Source: Clusia tigrina
Taxonomy: Eukaryota > Arthropoda > Insecta > Diptera > Clusiidae
NCBI GenBank assembly: GCA_920105625.2
Contig: OV050032.1
Coordinates: forward strand, 19,549,981 to 19,613,980
DNA length: 64,000 bases
Direction of reading: 5' to 3'
How positions within the stretch are numbered: position 1 is the stretch's first letter; every line of letters begins with the position of its first letter. Positions 46,128 through 56,193 of this stretch are shown here, piece after piece. The notes beneath the pieces were generated by a model that saw only the letters and a list, made by a program, of their open reading frames with translations, ran no database searches and was not told the DNA's origin. Made by a program: the position numbers and the translations under genes.

Positions 46128-46238
46128 ATGAAGAATACATATGCCACCTATCCAGACTATGGGAAATCAATGCGAGAAGCGTTCCGGCAAATCAAAATGG
46201 CCTTCTACAGAAAGACGTATGCCCTCAAGCAGCAATAA
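46128..46238 (+). CDS. 36-codon small ORF in the same putative transcript
   Basis: An ATG at 46,128 in fair context (GAAGCCATGA) opens a 36-residue frame ending at TAA (46,236-46,238). An in-frame stop at 46,113 shows that the frame starts here. The product begins MKNTYATYPDYGKSMREAF and continues with an amphipathic basic stretch (RQIKMAFYRKTYALKQQ), more protein-like than its surroundings. It lies in exon 2 of the candidate above, 71 bases after that ORF's stop and in a different frame, so the transcript could be bicistronic or a frameshifted relic. Function unknown. Confidence 0.35.
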   Translation: MKNTYATYPDYGKSMREAFRQIKMAFYRKTYALKQQ

Positions 46239-46437
46239 TTAATATTAATTACTTTATTATATTTAAATATTAATCCATTAATGCTTTTTCCAATTTTGAA
46301 TTGAATTCCCTGTATAAAATTTCTTATATATATGACTAGAATTTGCTAGAATTATGTTCTTTCAATTTTGTATACAGGCATTTAATATACAGAATAAGCA
46401 ATAATCGTTTCTCGTTTTACTCGCGTACTATGAATAA

Positions 46438-48571
46438 AAGATCGCTCCAATATTACTCGCTTAGGAAGTCAAAAGGAGCGCTCCAATACTACTCGCGTAG
46501 GAACTCTAACCGAGCGCTCCAATATTACTCGCTTAGGAAGTCAAAACAAGCGCTCCAATACTACTCGCGTAGGAACTCTAACCGAGCGCTCCAATATTAC
46601 TCGCGTAGGAAGTCGAAACGAGCGCTCCAATACTACTCGCGTAGGAACTCTAACCGAGCGCTCCAATACTACTCGCGTAGGAAGTCGAAACGAGCGCTCC
46701 AATACTACTCGCGTAGGAACTCTAACCGAGCGCTCCAATACTACTCGCTTAGGAAGTCAAAAGGAGCGCTCCAATACTACTCGCGTAGGAACTCTAACCG
46801 AGCGCTCCAATATTCCTCGCTTAGGAAGTCAAAACGAGCGCTCCAATACTACTCGCGTAGGAACTCTAACCGAGCGCTCCAATATTACTCGCTTAGGAAG
46901 TCAAAACGAGCGCTCCAATACTACTCGCTTAGGAACTCTAACCGAGCGCTCCAATATTACTCGCAGAGGAAGTCAAAACGAGCGCTCCAATACTACTCGC
47001 GTAGGAACTCTAACCGAGCGCTCCAATACTACTCGCTTAGGAAGTCAAAAGGAGCGCTCCAATACTACTCGCGTAGGAACTCTAACCGAGCGCTCCAATA
47101 TTACTCGCTTAGGAAGTCAAAACGAGCGCTCCAATACTACTCGCGTAGGAACTCTAACCGAGTGCTCCAATATTACTCGCTTAGGAAGTCAAAACGAGCG
47201 CTCCAATACTACTCGCGTAGGAACTCTAACCGAGCGCTCCAATATTACTCGCGTAGGAAGTCAAAACGAGCGCTCCAATACTACTCGCGTAGGAACTCTA
47301 ACCGAGCGCTCCAATACTACTCGCTTAGGAAGTCAAAAGAAGCGCTCCAATACTACTCGCGTAGGAACTCTAACCGAGCGCTCCAATATTACTCGCGTAG
47401 GAAGTCAGAACGAGCGCTCCAATACTACTCGCGTAGGAACTCTAACCGAGCGCTCCAATATTACTCGCTTAGGAAGTCAAAACGAGCGCTCCAATACTAC
47501 TCGCGTAGGAACTCTAACCGAGTGCTCCAATATTACTCGCTTAGGAAGTCAAAACGAGCACTCCAATACTACTCGCGTAGGAACTCTAACCGAGCGCTCC
47601 AATATTACTCGCGTAGGAAGTCAAAACGAGCGCTCCAATACTACTCGCGTAGGAACTCTAACCGAGTGCTCCAATATTACTCGCTTAGGAAGTCAAAACG
47701 AGCGCTCCAATACTACTCGCGTAGGAACTCTAACCGAGCGCTCCAATATTACTCGCGTAGGAAGTCAAAACGAGCGCTCCAATACTACTCGCGTAGGAAC
47801 TCTAACCGAGCGCTCCAATACTACTCGCGTAGGAACTCTAACCGAGCGCTCCAATATTACTAGCGTAGGAAGTCAAAACGAGCTCTCCAATACTACTCGC
47901 GTAGGAACTCTATCCGATCGCTCCAATATTACTCGCTTAGGAAGTCAAAAGGAGCACTCCAATACTACTCGCGTAGGAACTCTAACCGAGCGCTCCAATA
48001 TTACTCGCGTAGGAAGTCAAAACGAGCGCTCCAATACTACTCGCGTAGGAACTCTAACCGAGCGCTCCAATATTACTAGCGTAGGAAGTCAAAACGAGCT
48101 CTCCAATACTACTCGCGTAGGAACTCTATCCGATCGCTCCAATATTACTCGCTTAGGAAGTCAAAAGGAGCACTCCAATACTACTCGCGTAGGAACTCTA
48201 ACCGAGCGCTCCAATATTACTCGCGTAGGAAGTCAAAACGAGCGCTCCAATACTACTCGCGTAGGAACTCTAACCGAGCGCTCCAATACTACTCGCTTAG
48301 GAAGTCAAAAGAAGCGCTCCAATACTACTCGCGTAGGAACTCTAACCGAGCGCTCCAATATTACTAGCGTAGGAAGTCAAAACGAGCTCTCCAATACTAC
48401 TCGCGTAGGAACTCTATCCGATCGCTCCAATATTACTCGCTTAGGAAGTCAAAAGGAGCGCTCCAATACTACTCGCGTAGGAACTCTAACCGAGCGCTCC
48501 AATATTACTCGCTTAGGAAGTCAAAAGGAGCGCTCCAATACTACTCGCGTAGGAAGCCAAAACGAGCACTC
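46438..48571 (+). repeat. 2.1-kb minisatellite: 36-bp units in 72-bp pairs, about 59 units
   Basis: Two 36-bp subunit types alternate: one with GTAGGAACTCTAACCGAGCG, the other with GTAGGAAGTCAAAACGAGCG. Both are followed by CTCCAATACTACTCGC or the TATTACTCGC variant. Every unit carries the palindrome GAGCGCTC. One plus frame is open for 506 codons (ALQYYSRRNSNR/ALQYYSRRKSKR repeats) and then is broken by small changes. A marked variant block (AGCTCTCC ... TATCCGATCG) recurs at 47,881, 48,097 and 48,385, spaced 216 and 288 bp, showing larger-scale duplication. The array starts about 200 bp after the small two-exon gene candidate. I do not call the frame a gene. Confidence 0.95.
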
Positions 48572-49720
48572 GCTTCCAACGCTATGTTAAAAAGGAGCGG
48601 AAAATACATGAGCTCTAGAACAATTGGGAGCGATCAATGCCTCGCATTGGATCGATCCATGATTGCTCCGAGAGCGATCAATTTTTTACTGGGAAGTAGC
48701 CTCCGCAAAAAGTGTGACAACCCGGGGCAAACAATTTAATCTTATAAATCCACCAAACCAACGCACACAGTTGCCTGCGCGCGGATCCAAAAGTGAACAG
48801 CCTGAAACTGTGCTTTATTTCGATGAACACTTCGCGTTGCCAGTTTCTAGGCGCATTCTAACGTTTCTTTGATGCACGCCGAACTCCACGACTCACAGCA
48901 AAAAATTCCCATATTTCCACAGACCTCCGCACCCGCTGTTGCCATATGGCTCCATACGCGCACGCATACTTCCATCCACCACATCACTTTTTAGTTATGG
49001 CTGATGCGCCATTAGAGCAGAGCGTTACTCCATCCCTGCTGGCGTTTCCCCACTGCCACTGTGACAACGACTCTGACTGCAACTACGAGTGTAGTTGCAG
49101 CTCGGACTCATATCCCGGCTCGCAACTGCAACTATTTTATTATTGATTGCCATATGTCCATAAAACGGAGGATATTTGATTACTTCTTTTGTGAAGTGTG
49201 TATGTGAATGAGTGCGTGTGTGTGTGTGTATTTGTGTGTGAGTTGTCATTTCTGGCTTTGGAGCTCCTGCAACTGGCGCAGAGGAGGCGAGCGCCTGCCT
49301 GCCTGCCTGCACTGCAGTTACGCTCCGTCGTGGAAGTTAACTTTATTACCAGTAATAAAATAGTTTGTGGGCTCTTGGAACGGGATTTCCCTCCTTGCAG
49401 CAAATAGGGTGGGAGCCATTTCTTGGTAGCATATTTTCCTTCATTGAGTGCGTGCATATGTGCGTATGTGTGTGCGTGTGTGTGTTGGAAATTATTCTGC
49501 AACAATGAATGACTTTTACTTACGTGTATGTGGTCAGCTTTGGGTGCTCTGCGGTGAGCATATTAAAAATGAATTAAAGCTAACAGAGCCAGTACAGCAG
49601 CGGGGCAGATCCACCGAAAGGTGTTTCAAATTTCGATGTACGAACAGAGACAATATTGTTGCTAGGATTGTGTAGAGAGGGATATGAAATATAATATTTA
49701 CTACATTTTTGTAATTTGTG
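48572..49720. other. No gene recognised
   Basis: Mostly unique sequence with short GT-rich tracts (49,195-49,245 and 49,450-49,490). Open frames up to 121 codons are on the CA-rich complement and low in complexity. Confidence 0.5.
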
Positions 49721-49745
49721 TTTTTCCCTTCTTTTGCAGGTAAGT
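49721..49745 (+). promoter_or_regulatory. Candidate recursive-splicing ratchet point
   Basis: A 15-nt uninterrupted pyrimidine tract (49,721-49,735) is followed by GCAG and, directly abutting, GTAAGT. The cut falls between 49,739 and 49,740. An optimal 3' splice site fused to an optimal 5' splice site is the known signature of ratchet points in very long fly introns, where the intron is removed in steps. GTGAGT donors at 49,770 and 49,792 downstream fit the short recursive exon usually defined next to such sites. No flanking exons are visible, so use is inferred. Confidence 0.55.
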
Positions 49746-49791
49746 TCTGGACACCCAACCAATACTTTTGTGAGTATCCGTGCAAAGATTT
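49740..49791 (+). other. Possible recursive exon (52 nt, or 30 nt with the nearer donor)
   Basis: The segment lies between the fused splice site and GTGAGT at 49,792 (another GTGAGT at 49,770 would end it at 49,769). In one phase it reads KFWTPNQYFCEYPCKD. The phase also fits a small ATG exon at 49,505-49,553 that ends at GTGAGC, so a tiny cysteine-rich peptide gene is a weaker alternative explanation. Confidence 0.25.
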
Positions 49792-50325
49792 GTGAGTATA
49801 CGTATTGCTAAAAGTGGGCATTCTAATATATTTCATTTTGATTTGATTCTGGGCACGCAAGAGGACAGGTATTTGTCCCACGCATATCTGCCGGGCGTTT
49901 ATTCTTAGTAGACAATAAATACTCCAATACAATTTCCAATTTAAATCAAATCGCTTTGCCATAAAAACGATTATAAATCAATTCAATATAAGAGTAGACG
50001 CTCTCATACGACAAACATCCATGCGAGTCTTCATACATTGGCTACTTTCTCGTGCCGACTGATCCAGAGCTGAGCCACAGGAACGACGACGTTTCAATTT
50101 CATGCCACGTGGCTGCACTGCTTTTGTGAGATTTTGGTGAAAAGACAAAACACAAACGTAGTTTAAGCCATTTTTATGATTACGATTCATTTTAATCCCT
50201 TAACTTTCCTCTGAGTTTTCTACGCCGCCTTGTCCTGAAATACAGATGCCATCAAGCAGCTTTTTGCAAGTAAGTGCGTCTATATTGAGACTGTGTGAAG
50301 GTTTGAAGCCACCGCAGATCTGAAA
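49746..50325. other. No gene recognised
   Basis: AT-rich unique sequence. ATACAG at 50,241-50,246 followed 24 bases later by GTAAGT (50,271) could be a chance micro-exon. Nothing else is recognised. Confidence 0.4.
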
Positions 50326-50541
50326 TTGTCTCTGATTCTGAGCAGAGAGGATTGGATAAGATTTCTCCCAAGAAGCTGCCCTAAGTACACACTCCTGGGC
50401 AGAGTACTCTCTCTTCAGGTTCTGGGTTCGGTGCTCTGCGGTTTATTTATAAATGATATTAGCAGTTGTTTTGTTTATTGGCGAGTCTACTTGGTCCCAC
50501 CTGATGCCGTAGTTGTAGGAATATCCTACTGCAAATATCAG
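50326..50541 (+). pseudogene. Jockey-type reverse transcriptase palm fragment
   Basis: The frame contains VLGSVLCGLFINDISSCF, recognisable as the conserved GVPQGSVLGPLLFxLFINDI block of Jockey/CR1-type reverse transcriptases with an internal loss. It is followed by VYWRVYLVPPDAVVVG, where the catalytic F/YADD box should be and where PPDA is found instead. It stops after 70 codons. The polymerase is clearly inactive. It may come from the same insertion family as the fragment at 53.7 kb. Confidence 0.6.
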
Positions 50542-50638
50542 TGATTGCTTCCTCGTGACCTTCGTTAAATCCAATAATTCTTCCTTACTAAGTTACTAAA
50601 AGCAGCTTCATATAGTGTCCAAATAAAAGGTCGATCTG

Positions 50639-50920
50639 TTCTTTTAAATGTATTGTCTTTCCTCTGCAAAATATAGCAGGTCCGACCCGTCTGGTTCCCC
50701 CGTTGTTCTTAGAGACCTTCCTGACGTTCGCACATCATCAACCGCGAAACGCTTCAGTAAGTCTGTGTTCCATTTGCAGTTCTTTTAAATGTATTGTCTT
50801 TCCTCTGCAAAATATAGCAGGTCCGACCCGTCTGGTTCCCCCGTTGTTCTTAGAGACCTTCCTGACGTTCGCACATCATCAACCGCGAAACGCTTCAGTA
50901 AGTCTGTGTTCCATTTGCAG
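50639..50920 (+). repeat. Perfect 141-bp tandem duplication
   Basis: Positions 50,639-50,779 and 50,780-50,920 appear identical at every base, beginning TTCTTTTAAATGTATTG and ending CCATTTGCAG. The unit is 47 codons long, so frames are preserved through both copies. It contains CTTCAGTAAGTCTG and ends in TTTGCAG, splice-like motifs. The age must be very recent, or the duplication is an assembly artefact. Confidence 0.92.
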
Positions 50921-51298
50921 TTCCGTGCCCAATTTCAGATACGATGTCCTTGCGGAGGAATGTCCATGTCCTATAGGATTAAGTTCAATACTCTACAGCG
51001 CTGGATTGGGTTCGATGATAATTGCAATTTTATTAAAATTTCACGAAAATAATGAAGACAGCCCTCTAATATGTTCCCTCTCTCTCCGCCTCTCTTTGTT
51101 TCTAAGGACTATGTGTGAGTTCCGTAGTGCCACTGGGGATAATTGTGATCTACTCGTATTCACTGTTTTCATCCAATTCTTATTCGACTAATTACTCGTA
51201 GGGTTCGCTCTCATCAATAGAAGCTCCAATTGTTTAGCATTGGAAATTGTCGTTGATTGGATAACATTCTTGGCACATGATGTGTTTACTTGAAATTG
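50921..51298. other. No gene recognised
   Basis: The open frame continuing from the duplication ends at 51,191. It includes no motif I can name. A CTCTCTCTCCGCCTCTC patch lies at about 51,078. Confidence 0.4.
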
Positions 51299-51412
51299 TT
51301 ATTATTATTACTATTATTATTAAACCTTGACCCATAATTAATTATGCCTAGGAGGCATTGAGGGAATGAGTACTAGGAATTGAGACCTTTGACTCGAAGA
51401 GAACCTGAAATT
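51299..51412 (-). mobile_element. SINE copy 2, 5'-truncated
   Basis: On the minus strand the copy reads CTCTTCGAGTCAAAGG, then CATAATTAATTATGGGTC, and ends in AATAATAATAGTAATAATAA. These are the body and tail of the SINE family at 35.45, 58.9 and 61.2 kb. The tRNA-like head is missing, as in a 5'-truncated insertion. Confidence 0.75.
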
Positions 51413-53612
51413 TTTATTGAATTACATTTATCCCAGAATAGTCTGTGAGGAATTACAATATATTCTCCATCCAAAATCCATCCACAAAAAAGTAGGTAGT
51501 TGCATATTCGCACACAAATGTACCTCCTCCTCTTATTTTCCTGAGTTGAGTTAATGCACGTTGGCTTTAGTTGGAACTTCTTAGCCAGCGAGACTGGCTG
51601 TAGCCCTACCGCAAAGCAAAACTCACAAATGACGATTTCCTTTTGGAGTGGAAATGACCGAAGCAATTACATACATAATCGAAAGTATCTGGAAATGAAA
51701 GTGCATATTAACTGCGCGCCGAAAGCAGAGCACAGTCCAGCTGAACCCAGCCCAACTCAAGCCCAGCCGAACCGAACCAAACCGAACTGAACTGATTCGA
51801 AGTAAGCTGAAGGGAACTGAACTGGAGTGGAAGTTGGAGTTGCAGTTGAAGTTGAAATTGAAGTCAGTTAAACGCTGTTTTATTTGCAATATGTAAATTA
51901 TTTCAATGGAAAAGCAAAAACTAAACTAAAGTGAAGGAAATAAAGAAAAAATACGTACCACATCCGCACACACACACACACACACATGGACGTGTGCACA
52001 CACATGCCTGAAAGAGGCGGCGAAATGGAGTAGCAAGTGAAGAAAAAGCACAAAAGGCAGAAGGAGAAAAAATTAATTCATATCCGGTGCATGATTATGC
52101 ACCAAAACACAAAATTGCTTGAGAATATAATTTGAAGTTTTTAAAAATAATAATACAGAGAGAACCAAAGGCGAAATATAACAGAAGTAAAGCATAACAG
52201 AAACAACTGCATGAGCAGCACCAAGAAGCACAGAACCCATCGACTTGCAACATGTGAATGCAATTTTAACAAAGTTAAAAGGTGTGGAAATGCAAGAAGG
52301 CTGAAGGCTGAAGGCTGACGGAGGAAGGGCTGGCACAGAGTGGAGTGGAGCAGAGGGCCGCCCAGAACGGAGCCCGAAGTAAGCGATAAAGAAATTGAGG
52401 CGTAGAAAGGTAATTTTTACTGAATTACAAGCGGACTCAGCAAAAAAGTGCAAACACAACAAGCAAAACAAATAAGCACAGCAGAGCGAGCAGCTAACAA
52501 ACAAAAAAAGGCCAGAAATGAAACGGCACAAAGGATAAAGGCGAAGGTTAGCACAGACGCAGTTGTGAAGTTCTGGCCACAACAGCACCACAAGCAGAGT
52601 GGCCAGTGGCGCATAGAGTGGGCAACGCAGAGAAGCAATGTGCGTGTGCCGCAACGGATGCGAGATGCTTTATGGATAGTAGATGAAAATGTATATTTTA
52701 TCTGGACACTGTATGCGGCCACCGGCAAGCAGCAAGCGGGATTTGGCATCATTTCCACAGCCGGGCACAGCAGCTGCTGCAACTATAATTTCAGTCTTAA
52801 TTCCTGCGCAAGCCCTCTCCTCCTCCCGTTCGCCGCTAATAATTAACGGTTTCAATTGCCGAAAAAATGTGTGCGCGAGCCAGGGCGAGCGAGAGCAACT
52901 CCAGCCAAATGATTATAACTCATAAATACGCTTCCACACCGAACGACACGACCATTTCACCCCCAGCAACAGATGTCGGTCGCCTGGCAGCACTGATAAG
53001 CCGCAGCGAGCTGCTTGCTGCGTACTGCGCGCTCCGTACTACGTGCTGCGAGCGGGCGAGTGGAAAGGGGCTCAGGCAAATAAGAAAAGGTTTTGTAGTT
53101 GGTGTAAGCCAGCAAGCAAATCCCCATAAGAGCCCACATACGAGTACACCACAATAACTGCAGGCATTCAAATCGAACTCCACTCGAAAATCGGAAAAAA
53201 ATGAACTGAAAACGCCGAAAATAAAATAATATAAAAACGTGGCCATAAAAAATAAATTCTAAAAATGCAGATGTTCAAGTGGGAAAAGTGAACAATTATT
53301 TACCATCGGCTGCAGCAGCGCTAATGATGACGGAACAGGAGAGGCGCAGGCAGAGCCGTCGACGTTGTCGCAGCCGTTAGTGCAGGCCCGGCAGAGGGGA
53401 ACGAGGAAACCCGCATATAAAATATAATAAGTGGAAAGAGATTAATTGTCCCTCTCCGAACATGAATATGAAAATGGAAATGAAATGAAAACGGAGATAA
53501 TGGGAGCACGTATCCTTACCGAAGAAAGCAAAACAAACAAATCGAAAAGCAAAAAACAAGGGAAAAGTTCGTTCAATGCGTCGCTCTGCGTGCTGCTGCG
53601 ATGCAACTCAGG
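51413..53612. other. Non-coding; native-looking segment
   Basis: This purine-rich plus-strand DNA has GAACTGAACTG and AGGCTGAAGGCTGA runs and a CA tract at 51,966-51,988. Open frames up to 193 codons on the minus strand (52.07-52.65 kb) are cysteine/leucine-rich complements of A-rich sequence and overlap open frames on the other strand. I reject them. Confidence 0.5.
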
Positions 53613-53706
53613 AAATGCAGTTCAGGAAATGTTACAAGGAGATATTTCTCATGTTTCAGAGATGCATTTCAGGATAGGTTACAAGGAGATATTTCTTCAT
53701 TGTAGT
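53613..53706 (+). repeat. Imperfect ~47-bp tandem duplication
   Basis: ATGCAGTTCAGGAAATGTTACAAGGAGATATTTCTCAT is followed by a similar ATGCATTTCAGGATAGGTTACAAGGAGATATTTCTTCAT. It lies just before the Jockey-type fragment. Confidence 0.75.
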
Positions 53707-53741
53707 ATTGGTGCTCACTAAATCTTGACAAATATAAATAT

Positions 53742-54365
53742 ATGGTTTTCTCTAGAAGAGATTCCTTTCGTTATCAATGTACTATTTGTAAGAAGTCTCT
53801 AACGAGCGTCTTCACTTTTGTTGATCTTGGCGTAACGATGGCTCCGAAACTTCTCTACGACCTTCACATTAACACCTGTGTAAATAAAGCAAAGGGTGTC
53901 CTTAGCTTTATAAAAAGATGCTCGAGGGAATTTAACGATGCACATATCACAAAAACTCTGTTCGTGCAATTTTGGAATATACTTCTAGCGTGTGGATTAT
54001 AATTGGTATATTGTGAGTGATTACATATTTCTAAGTTGAATGCAAAATCTAGTCCGAACAGGAAGGGGAAGTGATCCCGTTCAGGAAGATTGAGTACATC
54101 TTCTGAACCTTTACCCCCTTTTATGAAACAGCTCTCGCTGGTATACAAAAACTGTTGCGCCTGCCTGTGATCCTTACCTCTATACCGCAGGGAGTGCATT
54201 CTAATTCCTACCATTTCCTTAACACAGCAGTTGTAAGCTCTTTGGACACTCCACAGAAGAGTTCAGTGTCAATAAAAAGGTGCAATTCCCTTTTAGGCAA
54301 GCAATCGAAGGTGCGCCAGATAATGTGCTTTAGTATATGTGCCGAGAACCTCCTCCACAATTAAA
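53742..54365 (+). pseudogene. Jockey-type reverse transcriptase thumb fragment
   Basis: The first frame reads FVDLGVTMAPKLLYDLHIN, then VNKAKGVLSFIKRCSREFND and ITKTLFV, the conserved segment after the palm in Jockey-group elements. A frameshift near 53,967 is evident because the next frame continues VRAILEYTSSVW, the expected LVRPILEYGSxxW block. Beyond 54.0 kb the match fades, with stops (54,001 onward), though a frame at 54,155-54,364 may hold a relic of the C-terminal part. The endonuclease and palm are absent. Inactive. Confidence 0.8.
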
Positions 54366-54516
54366 CTCTCATTTAAAACTGTCAAGGCGAAAAGGAGTGT
54401 GTTTGTTGTCCGACTTTTCGCAGCATCGAACTCTGCTCCAAGGATGCTTTAAACTCATTGGAAAAACTTACGATAAAACTAAATTGACGTGGCATAGAAG
54501 TGGCACTGGTTAGAAA

Positions 54517-55151
<635 letters not shown>

Positions 55152-55181
55152 TTGGGAAACAAGCATCTTTGCACGAGCCTG

Positions 55182-56090
55182 AATTTCGTGTGCTCATTAA
55201 ACACATTTTTGTGCGAAAAGGCCATCACGGAAATCAAACAAAAACTTAAAATGTATTATGGGGACTCTTTACCATCAATTGGAACCGTTCAACACTGGTT
55301 GATTCAATATCGTTGCGGTCGTACCAGAACAAGGGACGACGAACGGTCTGGTCGCCCAATTGAGGTCACCACACCAGAAAGGACCGATGAAATCCACGGT
55401 ATGATATTGGACGATCGGCGAGTGAAGGTGCGCGAACTTGTAGAGGCTACAGGCTTATCACATGGATCAATGATTTTAATTTTGCATAAATATTTTGATA
55501 TGAAAAAGCTATTCGCAAGGTGGGTGCCGCGTTTGCTCACAATTGACAACAAACGCAGTCGTTTGACAACTTCAAAGGAATGTTTGGAATTGCAATCCCA
55601 GTAAGTTTTGGCACCGTTTCGTAACCTTGGACGAAGCATGGATTCAGCACAACACACCACAGACCAAGCAACAATCGAGACAGTGGACTTCACCTGGTGA
55701 ATCGAAGCCGAAGAAGGACAAGGTGAATGCTCATGGTGTCATTTACTTCGATTAACTAGAAAACGGTAAAACGATCACTTATTATGCAGGCCGGTTTGAA
55801 GCAAAAACCACAGCATTTGGCGAGGAAATTAGTTCTCTTCCACCCGGATGACGCACAAGTCCGCAGTCGCAATGGCAATTTTGCATGCATTAAGTTACGA
55901 ATTGCTCCCTCATCCATATTCTCCATATTTAATCCCCTGCCATTATTTCCTGTTTTCAAATATGAAGAAATGGCTCGGCACTACGAGATTTGGGTCGAAT
56001 AAAGAGGTTTTTGATGACACAAACGCCTACTTTGAGGGCCTCGAAAAATCGTATTCTTTGGAGGACATCAAATTTGAGAAAGGTGGATGA
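55182..56090 (+). pseudogene. Mariner transposase pseudogene (DD34D)
   Basis: In order: an N-terminal helix-turn-helix region (ITEIKQKLKMYYGDSLPS, SIGTVQHWL), the ERSGRPIEVTTPE linker, DDRRVKVRELVEATGLSHGS (second helix-turn-helix), and ARWVPRLLTIDNKRSR (the WVPHxL motif with R in place of H). After a frameshift near 55,600 come VTLDEAWIQ with the first catalytic D (55,630), QWTSPGESKPKKDK and a stop in IYFD-stop-LENGKTI. The VLFHPDDA block (HQDNA motif) keeps the second D. The YSPDLAPxDY motif reads YSPYLIPCHY, so the third catalytic aspartate is lost. Cut-and-paste DNA transposase by family; here dead. Confidence 0.88.
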
Positions 56091-56162
56091 AGTGTATCGA
56101 GCTAAAAGGAGACTATCTTGAAAAATAAAATGTTTTTTTGCCAAATAGTGTTCCTTATTTCA

Positions 56163-56193
56163 ATTTCCAAGAACTTATTGACCCACCCTCGTA
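56163..56193 (+). repeat. 3' terminal inverted repeat of the mariner
   Basis: ATTTCCAAGAACTTATTGAC followed by CCACCCTCG and TA. The complement, beginning CGAGGGTGGGTCAATAAG, is of the type found at mariner ends. Its partner is not found upstream. Confidence 0.65.

Larger units (their letters stand above)
55152..56193 (+). mobile_element. Irritans-like mariner, degenerate
   Basis: The block contains a broken mariner transposase and, downstream, a 3' terminal sequence ending TTATTGACCCACCCTCG followed by TA (56,192-56,193), the expected TA target. No matching 5' inverted repeat is visible, so the left end is truncated or too diverged. At least three frameshifts, an in-frame stop and two internal deletions mean it cannot transpose. 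The irritans-like assignment is from motif style. Confidence 0.88.

Noticed and set aside
46343..47863. 506-codon open frame
   Set aside because: It lies almost wholly within the 36-bp minisatellite. The unit is divisible by three, so the open frame is a consequence of the repeat.
46438..48571. CRISPR-like regular repeats
   Set aside because: The repeats are contiguous 36-bp units with no unique spacers, in a eukaryotic genome.
49505..50276. Three-exon cysteine-rich small peptide (49,505-49,553, 49,740-49,791, 50,247-50,276)
   Set aside because: Phases fit, but with such short exons many models fit by chance, there is no clear signal peptide, and the fused splice site at 49,739/49,740 is better explained as a ratchet point.
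52073..52654. 193-codon cysteine/leucine-rich minus frame
   Set aside because: It is the complement of A/AAG-rich host DNA, overlaps open frames on the other strand, and has no domain.
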